NCBI GenBank assembly: GCA_028533045.1 | Contig: JAQQAP010000005.1 | Location: 1-64,000, forward strand | Reading direction: 5' to 3' | Origin: Spirochaetales bacterium | GTDB lineage: Bacteria; Spirochaetota; Spirochaetia; DSM-2461 | DNA: 64,000 bases | Shown here: positions 34,554 through 43,632 of the stretch, one piece after another | How positions within the stretch are numbered: position 1 is the first letter of the stretch | Layout of the letters: every line of letters starts with the position of its first letter | Made by a program: the position numbers and the translations under genes | The notes under the pieces: generated by a model | The model's input: the letters and a program-made list of their open reading frames with translations, nothing else | Told to the model about the DNA's origin: nothing | Databases searched by the model: none

Positions 34554-35771
34554 ATGTCAGGCAAAACTTTAATTCGACGACTCATACTACTGGCCGCCGC
34601 TGTGGCGCTCCTCACCACCTGTGTCTTTCCCACTCAGCCCGAAGAGGAGACCGACACCGTAACGGTCGAAAAATCGGGGGAAACGGAAGTTGATCTTTCC
34701 GGCGAGAGCCGGGGCGAACTGGTACGGGGAGACAACCTGGTGGACATGGTCCTGCGCGAGGGGATTCAGGCTGACTTAGCCAACCGGCTGGTTCTGGCCG
34801 TGGCGCCCCACGTGGACATGGTGCACCTTCAACCGGGACAGCAGGGCTATTTTACCTACGACAGCAGGGGAGACCTGGTCCTCTTTCAGTTTGAGGAAGG
34901 GGACGGGCGCGTGGTGGAAGCCACCCTCTCGGAAGGTCAGATTCAGGTCAGCTCAAGAAGCCTCATTCTTTCCACCCGGACCCGTATGGTCACCGGTCAG
35001 GTCAATTCCAGCCTCTACAACGCCGCCATAGACTGCGGGATGCCCCTTAACGTCTTCATGGATATGATTCAGCTTTTCTCCTTTGACGTGGACTTCCAGC
35101 GGGACATCCGCCAGGGGGACTACTTTGACGCCGCCTACGAGGAGATTTACAACGAACGGGGCGAACTGGTCGATTATGGCGAAGTGGTCATGGCCCGCCT
35201 CTACACACGGGGAGGGATCGAAGAGCATCTCTGTTACCGCTACGTTAAACTGGACGGTACCCGGGACTGGTACGACTCGGAAGGCGGCACCGTTCGTAAG
35301 GAACTGCTCAAAACACCGGTAAACGGGGCCTACATATCCTCCGGCTACGGCACCCGGGTCAGTCCTATTACCGGGTTTACCCACAAACACAAGGGCATTG
35401 ACTTCGCCGCCCCCACCGGAACGCCCATTAATGCCTCCGGTAAGGGAACTATTACCCAAATAGGCTGGAACGACTCCTACGGCTGGTACATCCGAATCCG
35501 CCACACCAACGGCTACGAAACCCTCTACGGCCACATGAGCGCCTACGCCTCCGGTATGAGAAGAGGTTCTTACGTGGACCAGGGCCAGGTGATAGGCTAC
35601 GTGGGTTCCACCGGTATGTCCACCGGCCCCCACTGCCACTACGAAGTCATCTACTACGGCACCAAAATCAACCCGGCCACCATGAAGTTTCCCCCCGGGG
35701 AAACCCTCTCCGGCGACGATCTGGAACTCTTCCAATTAACAAGAAAATCATTAATTTCCTCTTTTTTATGA
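34554..35771 (+). CDS. M23 peptidase (LytM domain) lipoprotein, MepM-like
   Basis: The 405-residue protein has an N-terminal signal with possible lipobox LLTTC (Cys about 22). An OapA/LysM-like region with LVRGDNLVDMVLREGI follows, then a spacer, and a C-terminal peptidase_M23 domain (about 275-385). Zinc ligands are in HKHKGIDFAAP and in the HxH of GPHCHYEV. It should cleave peptidoglycan cross-links in the periplasm during growth, or activate amidases if not catalytic; the ligands look complete. AGGGAGG precedes the ATG. Confidence 0.9.
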   Translation: MSGKTLIRRLILLAAAVALLTTCVFPTQPEEETDTVTVEKSGETEVDLSGESRGELVRGDNLVDMVLREGIQADLANRLVLAVAPHVDMVHLQPGQQGYFTYDSRGDLVLFQFEEGDGRVVEATLSEGQIQVSSRSLILSTRTRMVTGQVNSSLYNAAIDCGMPLNVFMDMIQLFSFDVDFQRDIRQGDYFDAAYEEIYNERGELVDYGEVVMARLYTRGGIEEHLCYRYVKLDGTRDWYDSEGGTVRKELLKTPVNGAYISSGYGTRVSPITGFTHKHKGIDFAAPTGTPINASGKGTITQIGWNDSYGWYIRIRHTNGYETLYGHMSAYASGMRRGSYVDQGQVIGYVGSTGMSTGPHCHYEVIYYGTKINPATMKFPPGETLSGDDLELFQLTRKSLISSFL

Positions 35772-35796
35772 CAAATCACCCGGCGGGCGTTATACT
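35768..35796 (+). promoter_or_regulatory. Promoter of the 35804 lipoprotein, leaderless architecture
   Basis: ATGACA (35768-35773) and TATACT (35791-35796) are 17 bases apart. The -10 ends seven bases before the ATG at 35804 and there is no Shine-Dalgarno. The -35 overlaps the end of the M23 peptidase gene. Confidence 0.55.
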
Positions 35797-35803
35797 AAAA
35801 CAT

Positions 35804-36268
35804 ATGAAACTGACGAAATTGGGCGGATTCTTGATTCCGCTAATGGCAATCGGGCTAATCGGCTGCTCCACCATGCTTTTCGAATCGCAGGCTGCGTCGG
35901 AAGCGGTGAAAATTACGGGGCAGGTCAACGACGGCAAGGCGGACACCCTCATAGGAACCTCCTCCCGTCCCTTTCTCTTCGAAAGCGAAATTCTCCCTTC
36001 CGAATCGATGCTCAACGACCTTTGGCAGGGCCTCATCGACGCAGGAGTCACCTTTGACGATCCCCAGGTGCGGGAAGTGCGCGTGGTAGACGGGGAGAGC
36101 TTCAAGGTTTTCGCCGAGACCTGGGAAGTGGAAACCTGGTTCAAAAATTACGTAAGCCAACCGGCCTACCTGGTCTTCCTCGATACGCAGGACCAGCAGC
36201 TGGTCATCGTACTGGACCGGAACAGGAAGAACGACCGGCCCCTCATGGGCTTTGGGGAGGTGCGTTAA
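35804..36268 (+). CDS. Small lipoprotein of unknown function
   Basis: The 154-residue protein has a signal peptide with lipobox LIGC (Cys about 21) and no recognised domain. The mature part is of mixed alpha and beta character, with repeated short acidic stretches. A frame from 35768 is longer but would overlap the peptidase gene and carry the -35 box, so the ATG at 35804 is chosen. Its stop codon shares a base with the FecR-domain gene downstream (TAATG), which suggests translational coupling. Confidence 0.75.
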   Translation: MKLTKLGGFLIPLMAIGLIGCSTMLFESQAASEAVKITGQVNDGKADTLIGTSSRPFLFESEILPSESMLNDLWQGLIDAGVTFDDPQVREVRVVDGESFKVFAETWEVETWFKNYVSQPAYLVFLDTQDQQLVIVLDRNRKNDRPLMGFGEVR

Positions 36269-37284
36269 TGAAAAAAGGATTAATACTGATTCTGACCGCC
36301 CTCATCGGCCTTAAAGCCTTTGCCTTGACAGGGGAGATCGTCTACCTGGAAGGAACGGTGGACATCAAACCCAACGGAGGCGACCTGGAATGGGCCGACT
36401 TCGGTACCCCCGTGAGCGAAGGGGATTCTATCATCACCGGAATAGACGGCTACTGCGAAATCGAACTGGAAGGGGGCTCCTCCATTACCATCATGGAAGA
36501 GTCGGTCTTCTCCTTTGGCCGGGGCTCGGTCGGTTCCGGGGAGCCGCAAAACGTCTTCTCCACCGCCATGGGCCAAATCTCCTACAAGTTCGCCAATCTG
36601 CAGGATGAACCGATTATCACCACCCCCTCCGTTGTCTGCGGCATCCGGGGGACCGCCTTTACCGTTATCACCGGCGCCGACTGTTCCTCCCTCTTCATCG
36701 TATCCGAAGGGGAAGTGGAAGTGGAATCCATGGGCCAGCGGGTCTCCCTGACTCTGGACGAAGCAGTGGAAGTGCCCCGAGGCGCCCCCCCCGAAGAGAA
36801 ATACCCCGTCCTCTCCGGCAGCATAGACTTTGACGGCTGGCTGGAACAGGCCGAAGCCGCCGCCCTGGCCGACCCGATAACCACCGTGGAAGACCTGACC
36901 GACCGGCTGATTTACTTTATTTCCGAGATGGACAGGTATCATGCTATGTGGGAGAAGGGTATGGCCGAACGGGATGTACAACTGGCCCTTATAAAGCAGT
37001 TGAAGGAAGAAGGAAAGGATGATGAGGCGGAAGATATCTACAGGAATATTCTTCAACCCCATATAGAACAGGTTCATTCCTATGGGATAAATGTACGCTA
37101 CTATTCCCTATCTGCCCTTTCTCTCAGAAGATATACCTTGGGGCCTTTGTATGTTAAATTAAGGACGGCCCATTTTAAGGAAAAGAGTGATTCCTTTGAG
37201 GAATTCCTAGACGTCTATAATACATTTATTGAGGATTATTATGCTATCTGCCAAAAACCCTACTTGGTAGAGGCCGATATTTAG
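36268..37284 (+). CDS. Exported FecR-domain protein
   Basis: The 338-residue protein has a cleavable signal (LILILTALIGLKAFAL) and a FecR domain at about 20-175. GEIVYLEGTVDIKPNG, VSEGDSIITGIDGYCEIELEGGSSITI and TPSVVCGIRGTAFTV are typical of this ligand- or scaffold-type beta domain. The C-terminal part (about 210-338) is helical with no match. From about 36930 the sequence turns distinctly AT-richer and uses different codons, as does the next gene. The start is supported by GGGGAGG upstream. Confidence 0.82.
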   Translation: MKKGLILILTALIGLKAFALTGEIVYLEGTVDIKPNGGDLEWADFGTPVSEGDSIITGIDGYCEIELEGGSSITIMEESVFSFGRGSVGSGEPQNVFSTAMGQISYKFANLQDEPIITTPSVVCGIRGTAFTVITGADCSSLFIVSEGEVEVESMGQRVSLTLDEAVEVPRGAPPEEKYPVLSGSIDFDGWLEQAEAAALADPITTVEDLTDRLIYFISEMDRYHAMWEKGMAERDVQLALIKQLKEEGKDDEAEDIYRNILQPHIEQVHSYGINVRYYSLSALSLRRYTLGPLYVKLRTAHFKEKSDSFEEFLDVYNTFIEDYYAICQKPYLVEADI

Positions 37285-37293
37285 GAGGTTATT

Positions 37294-37704
37294 ATGAAGA
37301 TTTTGAAATACTTAGCTTTAATATTATTCGTTGTGGGAGCTGTTGCTTCCTGTGATATGTTTTCCGAAGATGAGGATAGTTTAAGCGAGAGGGAAGAGTG
37401 TCTCGTATCATTCTTTAGTAAGGCCCAATCTGAAGATTGGGATAGTATGTATCTCAACCTGCATCCTACGGAATTTACAGATTATGATACTTATAAGAGT
37501 GGTTCTATTTTTAATACTTTATTTGATCCAGGGCTTACTTATTCTGGTATGAGTGAGAGTGGTTCTACTGTTACCGTTACGGTAGACCCTCTGGGAACAG
37601 GAATCTCTGACTCAGAAGAGTATTACTTTGCTCAAAGTGGCGATGATTGGCTCATTACCGGTTTTACCTATGGTGGTACTGGATCTACAGGAACAACCTA
37701 CTAA
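37294..37704 (+). CDS. Small lipoprotein of unknown function
   Basis: The 136-residue protein has a signal peptide with lipobox VASC (Cys about 20). The acidic mature part contains SFFSKAQSEDWDSMYLNLHP and an end rich in Gly and Thr. The pattern resembles small NTF2-like or DUF4878-type domains (helix, then strands ending DDWLITGF), but this is a guess. The DNA is AT-rich compared with its neighbours. TAGGAGG precedes the ATG, and the gene follows the FecR gene by nine bases. Confidence 0.75.
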   Translation: MKILKYLALILFVVGAVASCDMFSEDEDSLSEREECLVSFFSKAQSEDWDSMYLNLHPTEFTDYDTYKSGSIFNTLFDPGLTYSGMSESGSTVTVTVDPLGTGISDSEEYYFAQSGDDWLITGFTYGGTGSTGTTY

Positions 37705-37705
37705 C

Positions 37706-38347
37706 ATGCAAATACATACCATACCCGCCGGCCCCCTTGAAACAAACGTCTTCCTCATTGATAACGGGGCCGGCGAAGCGCTGATTATTGATGCTCCTCC
37801 CGGCGGTTACGAGGCCGCCATGGCTGTGGCCCAAGAGAAGGGGCTCGCCGTAAAGGCCCTCCTTCTTACCCACGGCCACTTCGACCATGTCCTTGATACA
37901 GCTCGCTACCAGGAGGCGGGAATTCCCGTCTATGTCCACCGCGATTCGGAGGAGATGGTGCGCGACCCCGCTTCGGCCATGCCCTTTCCCATGCCCGGCA
38001 TTGAGTTGGATACCCTGGAGTGGGGGAGTGACGATCAGATCCTGGAGGAGGAGACGACTCTTACCCTGGCGGGGCTGAATATTCAGGTCCTTAATGCTCC
38101 CGGTCACTGCCCGGGCAGTGTGATTTTTCATGTGGCCGATCTCAAGGCCGCCTTTGTGGGGGATGTGATCTTTTACCGCTCCGTGGGACGCACCGATCTT
38201 CCCGGCGGTAACGGCTCGGTTCTCTTTGATTCCATTCGTACCAAAGTCTTTACTCTTCCCGATGAAACTTTGCTTCACCCCGGCCACGGTCCCTTGACCC
38301 TGGTGGAAGAGGAGAAACAGTTCAATCCCTATTCATTCTATGATTGA
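37706..38347 (+). CDS. MBL-fold hydrolase, glyoxalase II-like
   Basis: The 213-residue protein has the full metal motif LLLTHGHFDHV (HxHxDH) near residue 54 and the later ligands in APGHCPGSVIFH and VGDVIF. It also has LLHPGHGPLT near the end, as in the short glyoxalase II-like hydrolases. The substrate may be a thioester. The longer frame from 37628 lies inside the previous gene; the ATG at 37706, one base after that gene's stop, gives the family N-terminus (MQIHTIPAGPLETN). Confidence 0.9.
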   Translation: MQIHTIPAGPLETNVFLIDNGAGEALIIDAPPGGYEAAMAVAQEKGLAVKALLLTHGHFDHVLDTARYQEAGIPVYVHRDSEEMVRDPASAMPFPMPGIELDTLEWGSDDQILEEETTLTLAGLNIQVLNAPGHCPGSVIFHVADLKAAFVGDVIFYRSVGRTDLPGGNGSVLFDSIRTKVFTLPDETLLHPGHGPLTLVEEEKQFNPYSFYD

Positions 38348-38372
38348 CCGCCCTATCTCCTTGCCCTATAAT
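38344..38372 (+). promoter_or_regulatory. Promoter of the 38383 gene
   Basis: TTGACC (38344-38349) and TATAAT (38367-38372) are 17 bases apart. The -10 ends ten bases before the ATG at 38383, leaving at most a three-base leader. Confidence 0.6.
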
Positions 38373-38382
38373 AGCGAGTAAT

Positions 38383-40095
38383 ATGATCGAAAACAGGAAC
38401 CTTTCCACCTTCTCCTATGCCGAGCTTGAGGGCTACCCCGGTTTAAAGGAGAGCATTTATCAGGAAGTTAAAAGCCAGATGGTTAACCAACTCTATCGCT
38501 TTGCCGACAGGAAGCTGGGCATCCATTCCGAAGAGGATATCAAAGAGCACGTATACGACCGTCAGCAGGTTACCACCCAGTTCTTTATTGCCCTAAGCGG
38601 CTTTAATCGGGATTTCCCCGACCTGGATACCCTCTATTTTGCCGAACCCCGGGCGGTTTTCCTCTCCCTCGATCTGAAACTGGAAGAGGTGGCCAAAATT
38701 CTCAAAGAGAAGGAGCATCTTGATGTCTTTCCCGATGAGGCCTTTAGGAAGGTTCTGGAAGACTACAGTCTCTCCATCCAGCAGCGGGTCAAGTTTATTC
38801 AGTTTAGAAACCGGGCCAAGGAAGTTCTCAAGAACATCAAGCTGGACCTCTTTACGATTAACCTGATCTCCCTCTATATGTTTGACAAACAGGACGCCTC
38901 CTGGGATATCCGGGAGCTGGAAGCCTTCTACGACGGGGACTACGGTTATGAAGTCGCCAAGCTGGTGGCGGAAATCTTCCTGCGCTTTGTTCAGCTTTAC
39001 GAGTTGCAGAGCGATTCCCGTTCCTCCCTGAGCGATAGGGCCAAGGTGGAGCAGGAGCTGATTGGTGAGATTGACGAGCGTATCTTCATTTATCTTCCCA
39101 AAGAACGGGAAGAGCTTTTCGCACGAATCAGGAAAATCATCCGCACCGGCTACACCCTTACGGAGTTGAACAAAAAAATCCGTTCCGGTTCGCCCGCTCT
39201 TAAATCTTTGGCCCTGAGTGACCTTAAGGAGATTATGGCCAAAAGAGATTACGCCACGCTCATAGACGGGTTCCTTTTTGAGGACCTTTTTCTTACAGCC
39301 ATGGACGGTCTGGCCGACTTTATGTCCCGGGTCAGCCTTATCCGGCAGATAGTGAAGGGCTACTACGAAGGACTTTACGATGTGCGGGTTTACGCCCAGG
39401 CGCTTATCTATTTCTATACTCCTTCGGAAAAGAACAATAACCACAGCTACTACCGGATGCTGGGAGCGGCCTGCCTTAAGGGTAAGGAGTATATGGACGT
39501 ATTCGTAGATCTCATCGTTACCTTTCGGGATCTTCTTAACCGGGCCTGGCGAGAGCCGCAGGACGTTTTGCCCTTCCCGGTGCTTATGTACACCTGGCGG
39601 CTCTTTGAGTTTATGCTCAAGTTTATGCTCACCAACCTACAGGAGAAGACCGACGTAACCCAGGTGTGCGAAATGAGTTTTAACCAAGTGTTCATCTACA
39701 ATATTACCCGCCGTCCCATTTCGGTGGAGTATTCCAAGCCCCGAAAGGAGAGCTTTGAGAAGATGATTGCCGCCAAATACTCCACCCGGGATATCTACAT
39801 TCCCCGCACCAGCGTGGAGAAAAACTGTCCCTCCCTAATTCATACCCATTTTGAAACGGTGGACAACCTCTTTATGAAGCTAAAAGACAATGTCTCCTAT
39901 AAGGAAAATATCGCCCTTAAAAAGCTGATTCTCTATAATCGGGAAGATTTGGGCCTCTGGCTTCAGAGAACCCGTCTGGAGAAGATCAGCGAGAGCGAAT
40001 TCCTTAGGAAGAGCCTTTCCGAAGAGATTGCCGAACTGGAGCAGTTTGAGTCTGAATTGGACGAAGAGCTGGAACTTCTCCTCTCTGAAGAGTGA
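38383..40095 (+). CDS. Large cytoplasmic protein of unknown function
   Basis: The 570-residue protein has no signal peptide or membrane segment and is mostly alpha-helical, with many charged residues and an acidic end (EQFESELDEELELLLSEE). I recognise no catalytic motif. It looks like one of the large spirochete-restricted hypothetical proteins. The start at 38383 (MIENRNLSTFSY) is preferred to 38344 because the latter coincides with the -35 box. It overlaps the HAD hydrolase start (TGATG), so the two are coupled. Confidence 0.8.
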   Translation: MIENRNLSTFSYAELEGYPGLKESIYQEVKSQMVNQLYRFADRKLGIHSEEDIKEHVYDRQQVTTQFFIALSGFNRDFPDLDTLYFAEPRAVFLSLDLKLEEVAKILKEKEHLDVFPDEAFRKVLEDYSLSIQQRVKFIQFRNRAKEVLKNIKLDLFTINLISLYMFDKQDASWDIRELEAFYDGDYGYEVAKLVAEIFLRFVQLYELQSDSRSSLSDRAKVEQELIGEIDERIFIYLPKEREELFARIRKIIRTGYTLTELNKKIRSGSPALKSLALSDLKEIMAKRDYATLIDGFLFEDLFLTAMDGLADFMSRVSLIRQIVKGYYEGLYDVRVYAQALIYFYTPSEKNNNHSYYRMLGAACLKGKEYMDVFVDLIVTFRDLLNRAWREPQDVLPFPVLMYTWRLFEFMLKFMLTNLQEKTDVTQVCEMSFNQVFIYNITRRPISVEYSKPRKESFEKMIAAKYSTRDIYIPRTSVEKNCPSLIHTHFETVDNLFMKLKDNVSYKENIALKKLILYNREDLGLWLQRTRLEKISESEFLRKSLSEEIAELEQFESELDEELELLLSEE

Positions 40096-40688
40096 TGAAT
40101 ATCGTCTTTGATCTGGGGGGCGTCCTTTTTAAGTGGGAGCCCCATCGGCTCATGGCCAAACATTTTCCCGATGACAAAGAGGCCGCTCTGGTCGATTTAC
40201 ACCTCCACAGCCATCCGGACTGGGCCGAACTGGACAGGGGGACTCTGAACCACGGGGAAGCGGCTCGAAGGGGAGCGGAACGAAGCGGTTTGGATGAGGG
40301 GAGGATTCTCCGATTTTTGGAGGAGGCCATGAAGTCCCTCACTCCCCGGGAAGAGACGGTGGAACTTCTTCGGCAGATCAAAAAAACGGGCCAGCCTCTG
40401 TATTTGCTTTCCAACATGCACTCCGAAGCGGTTCCTTTGTTGGAAAAATACCCTTTTATGTCCCTCTTTGACGGCAAGATTTACTCCTGCCGGGTCCACC
40501 AGGTTAAGCCAAAGAGGGAAATCTACCAAACCCTGCTAAACACTTTTTCCCTGGCGGCGGAGGAAACCGTTTTTATTGACGACTCTCCCGTGAATCTTCC
40601 CCAGGCAAAAGGGGTGGGAATTCGTACGATTCACTTTGTCGGGGCCGATTCCTGCCGCGATTCCCTTAAACATCTAGGCGCTCTCTAA
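40095..40688 (+). CDS. HAD-superfamily hydrolase (HAD-IA)
   Basis: The 197-residue protein has the HAD nucleophile motif FDLGGVLF at the N-terminus, a helical cap, motif II in YLLSNMHSE, the Lys in VKPKREIYQ and the acidic pair in VFIDDSPVN. It resembles YihX-type sugar phosphatases, where the second acidic residue of DxD is replaced by Gly, as here (DLG). Phosphatase activity is therefore plausible but the substrate is unknown. Start is placed on the ATG at 40095; a GTG at 40092 is also in frame. Confidence 0.88.
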   Translation: MNIVFDLGGVLFKWEPHRLMAKHFPDDKEAALVDLHLHSHPDWAELDRGTLNHGEAARRGAERSGLDEGRILRFLEEAMKSLTPREETVELLRQIKKTGQPLYLLSNMHSEAVPLLEKYPFMSLFDGKIYSCRVHQVKPKREIYQTLLNTFSLAAEETVFIDDSPVNLPQAKGVGIRTIHFVGADSCRDSLKHLGAL

Positions 40689-40713
40689 GGGCTTTATAGG
40701 TCTGTTTTGGGCA

Positions 40714-40746
40714 TAAAAAAAGGATTCAACCGATTGGTTGAATCCT
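40714..40746 (-). terminator. Rho-independent terminator of tRNA-Phe
   Basis: On the minus strand GGATTCAACC and GGTTGAATCC form a perfect ten-base stem around a four-base loop, followed by seven T. It lies eight bases beyond the 3' end of the tRNA. Confidence 0.9.
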
Positions 40747-40753
40747 CATTATG

Positions 40754-40826
40754 TGCCACCGATGAGATTTGAACTCATGACACAGGGATTTTCAGTCCCC
40801 TGCTCTACCGACTGAGCTACAGCGGC
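40754..40826 (-). tRNA. tRNA-Phe (GAA)
   Basis: A 73-base cloverleaf on the minus strand. The acceptor stem is GCCGCTG paired with CGGTGGC and the discriminator is A. The D-arm reads GCTCAGTCGGTAGAGC, and the anticodon loop CTGAAAA with anticodon GAA sits on a GGGGA/TCCCT stem. The T-arm contains GTTCAAAT with ATGAG/CTCAT pairs. CCA is not encoded. It has its own promoter and terminator and stands as a single gene. Confidence 0.96.
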
Positions 40827-40837
40827 ACGTGAGCAGT

Positions 40838-40866
40838 AATATATAATAGGCTATAAAAATTGTCAA
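40838..40866 (-). promoter_or_regulatory. Promoter of tRNA-Phe
   Basis: On the minus strand a consensus TTGACA (40861-40866) and TATATT (40838-40843) are 17 bases apart, just before the tRNA. This is a strong constitutive sigma70-type promoter. Confidence 0.75.
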
Positions 40867-40884
40867 CAGCCGGACTGAAAAAAA

Positions 40885-42624
40885 TTAAAAGAGATATTCC
40901 GCCACCTCACTGGGCATGTTATCCGCTGTGAAATCCCGGAAATCTTCGTCTCCCGTTTGGTCTGTGGCCAGGGAGGTATTCTTGATTCTATAGTCCTCCG
41001 AATCTATCCCCAAAAGACGTACAGAACCTGTGCCGTCGCCATAGGAGGCGCTCTCTTCCAGAAGGGTGCCCGTATAGGTGTAGAAGATCATATAAAGGAC
41101 TATGGCGTCGCTGTAGCTACTGGAGATGATGTTGTAGTCCGAATCCATAATGGCCTGAACACCCTCTTCGTCCTGAAGCCCCAGAAATCCCGCCGCATTT
41201 AGGAGAGGGTAGTAGCTTTCGTCGATATTTTCTCCCAGGAGTCCCATGGTACAGATGTCAATAAGATCGATAGAGACGGACATATCGTAGCCGTCCAGAG
41301 TCCATGTTCCTGAAAGGAGGGGCTGGAATTCGTCTTCGTCCATATAGGACCAGTAGTCGTCGGCCAGGTCCTCATGGCGGCGTCCGTAAACGGCGTAGCT
41401 GCCGTCATCTTCTATGAGGGAGATGATTTCCATGACCTTGTAGCTGGAATCCACGTCGCTTTCGTCGTAGAGCATATACCAGGCTCCTGTTACGTCAGGG
41501 CTGTAGGAGCTAAAGTCGTCCATTGCGGGGGTTAGGGTATTAACGCCGTCGCTCATGTTAAGGGTGCCGGAGGCGACCATATCGTTCTGGCTCGCTTCCC
41601 CCGAATTGTCCCGGTCCAGAAGAATGGTGTAGTCGTAGCTGCCGGCGCCTTCCCAAAGATTCAGTCCGTCCTCCTCAAAGAGGTAAAGAACCCTATCGGC
41701 CACGGTGGTTTCCAGGGTGGCTGCAGTTGTTCCGGCGGAGCTGATTTCCAGGATTAAGTCGGCCCCCGCCTCATCGGTCAGTCCGCTCAAGTCTACAAGA
41801 AGGACTCCTTCCGTCACGCTCTGATAGGTTAGGGTGTAATCGGTTTCCACCGAGCTGTCATCGAGGATAATCATACCGGTGTAGAAGGTTTCGCCCGCCG
41901 CCGTATCAACGGTCAGAACCGTGGGCTGGGAGGAGTCGTGCTCTTCTACGCTCTGCTGGAAATATCCGTCACTGTCCGCCTGGAAGAGCAGGGCTTCCCC
42001 TTCGGTCTCCACTGTCAGGACGGAGAGCTCTGTGGAGGAGGGGCTAAGGGAGTACCAGATTTCGTCACCCATGGCGGAAAAGCTGTCCGTACCATAGACG
42101 GAGGAGGCCAGAGTGCCTGTTGTGCTTCCCTCTGCGGTCAGAACAGTCGGATTAGCCGGAAGGAGGGCTAGAGAAAGGGATACCTGGTCAAAACCCATAT
42201 CGAAGGGGGCCGATTCACCCTCTACGATGATATTCGCTTCTTCCGAGTCATCCAGAATCTGTACTTCCACCGTATAGTCCAGTCCCCAGGGAACGTCCAT
42301 TTCCACGCTCAGCTCTGCTCCCGGGTCGTCGAGGGAACCGCCGGGAAGGGAGGATGTGCTGCTATTCACTTCAACACCGTTGCTGTCTTTAAGGGTGGTA
42401 ATGACCCGTTTGGCAAAAAGATAGGCCCTGTCTGTGGTTCCCGAGCTCTCCAGGGTGTCTTGAAGAACGGAAGAGATGAGGGGGACGGAGATGGTTAATT
42501 CTCCCACTTCTCCCAGGGATATTGCCGTGGGTTCGTTGCTTGTCGTACTGTTTGTGGGGTTGTCGCAGGAGAAGAATAAAACTAGTGTGATCGCCGCTAA
42601 GGCTGTTATTTTTTTCATATTCAT
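40885..42624 (-). CDS. Large beta-rich lipoprotein of unknown function
   Basis: The 579-residue protein has a signal peptide with loose lipobox LFFSC (Cys about 20) and a low-complexity Asn/Thr/Ser start. The rest alternates short strands, as in surface lipoproteins, and includes TYDYTILLDRDNSGEASQNDMV, which looks like calcium-binding dockerin-type loops. The middle resembles pre-peptidase C-terminal (PPC)-type beta domains (YSLSPSSTELSVLTVETEG, TLTYQS). It is in line with the PKD lipoprotein upstream on the same strand. AAGGAGC precedes the ATG. Confidence 0.8.
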   Translation of the reverse strand: MNMKKITALAAITLVLFFSCDNPTNSTTSNEPTAISLGEVGELTISVPLISSVLQDTLESSGTTDRAYLFAKRVITTLKDSNGVEVNSSTSSLPGGSLDDPGAELSVEMDVPWGLDYTVEVQILDDSEEANIIVEGESAPFDMGFDQVSLSLALLPANPTVLTAEGSTTGTLASSVYGTDSFSAMGDEIWYSLSPSSTELSVLTVETEGEALLFQADSDGYFQQSVEEHDSSQPTVLTVDTAAGETFYTGMIILDDSSVETDYTLTYQSVTEGVLLVDLSGLTDEAGADLILEISSAGTTAATLETTVADRVLYLFEEDGLNLWEGAGSYDYTILLDRDNSGEASQNDMVASGTLNMSDGVNTLTPAMDDFSSYSPDVTGAWYMLYDESDVDSSYKVMEIISLIEDDGSYAVYGRRHEDLADDYWSYMDEDEFQPLLSGTWTLDGYDMSVSIDLIDICTMGLLGENIDESYYPLLNAAGFLGLQDEEGVQAIMDSDYNIISSSYSDAIVLYMIFYTYTGTLLEESASYGDGTGSVRLLGIDSEDYRIKNTSLATDQTGDEDFRDFTADNMPSEVAEYLF

Positions 42625-42642
42625 GGTTGATGCTCCTTTTTC

Positions 42643-43632
42643 TTACTCGATTCCGATTACGACAGAACCGGTTCCGTTTACGATTATGCTTACCGAATCG
42701 CTGTCTGTGTCGCCGTCGTCGTCGGTAACGGTGAGAGTCAGCTTGTAGGTCAGGCTGCCTTCGTTCATGGCCGCTTCGCTTTCGCCGCTTATATCAAAGG
42801 AGGCGCTTTCTCCCTGGCTAATGTCGCTGTCGGAAAGAACGCTGCCTGCCGGGAGGGAATCAAAGGACCATTCATAGGAGATGATGGTGCCGTCCGAGTC
42901 GCTGCTGCCCGATCCGTCCAGAGTTATCAGGCTTCCTTCGCTGTTGTAGTCGATTGACCGGTCCTCTCCGGCGTCGGCCTCGGGAACCAGGTTGGCATAC
43001 TCAATGGAAAGGCTTGTCTGAGCCGTGTCGGTGGTTCCCCTGTCGTCGGTGACCGTAAGGGTGACTGTGTAGTCTCCTCCTGTTTCGTAGGAGTGGCTTA
43101 CGCTGCTGCCCGCACTTACCGTTCCGTCTCCCCAATCCCAGGAGTAGTCCTCCACTGTTCCGTCTTCGTCGGATGAGCCGCTTCCGTCCAGATATATCAG
43201 GTCTTCCGGGTAGAGAAGGGTATCGTTTTGGGTAAGGCTGATTGAGGCTTCCGGGGGATCGTTGATTATGAGTTCAAGACTGTCTTCATCGCTCATGTCC
43301 ATGGCATCGGTAACGGTGAGAATAAGGGTGTAGGTTCCGCTTGCCCCGTATTGATGGCTCGGCTCCACACCTTCTCCGCTACTTCCGTCACCAAAGTCCC
43401 AGCTGTAGGAGACTATTTCCTCATCTCCGGCAGTTGTGGCAGAGGCACTGAACAGGGTGGCTTCGTTTAGGTCGTAGCGGCCGTCCAGGCCGGGCAGGTC
43501 ATCGGATAACAGGGTTATTACCGCAGTAGGACTCTCGTAATCGGGAGAGGTCATCTCGGAAACAGCTTCGCAGGAGGCCAGCAAAATAAGGGCGGCCATC
43601 CCGATTGTTAATAAAAATCTTTTTACTTCCAT
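42643..43632 (-). CDS. PKD-domain lipoprotein
   Basis: The 329-residue lipoprotein (lipobox LLASC, Cys about 21) carries three PKD domains. The clearest have SYSWDFGDGSSGEGVEPSHQY, DYSWDWGDGTVSAGSSVSHSY and, more divergent, SYEWSFDSLPAGS. Each ends in a TLTVTD strand. These Ig-like folds act in surface binding and spacing between domains, for example toward polysaccharide or protein. No catalytic domain is attached. It is 18 bases upstream of the beta-rich lipoprotein gene and probably in one transcript with it. Confidence 0.9.
   Translation of the reverse strand: MEVKRFLLTIGMAALILLASCEAVSEMTSPDYESPTAVITLLSDDLPGLDGRYDLNEATLFSASATTAGDEEIVSYSWDFGDGSSGEGVEPSHQYGASGTYTLILTVTDAMDMSDEDSLELIINDPPEASISLTQNDTLLYPEDLIYLDGSGSSDEDGTVEDYSWDWGDGTVSAGSSVSHSYETGGDYTVTLTVTDDRGTTDTAQTSLSIEYANLVPEADAGEDRSIDYNSEGSLITLDGSGSSDSDGTIISYEWSFDSLPAGSVLSDSDISQGESASFDISGESEAAMNEGSLTYKLTLTVTDDDGDTDSDSVSIIVNGTGSVVIGIE

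Noticed and set aside
38593..39444. A 283-codon minus-strand frame
   Set aside because: It is antisense to the 570-residue protein gene and has no ribosome site or recognisable domain.
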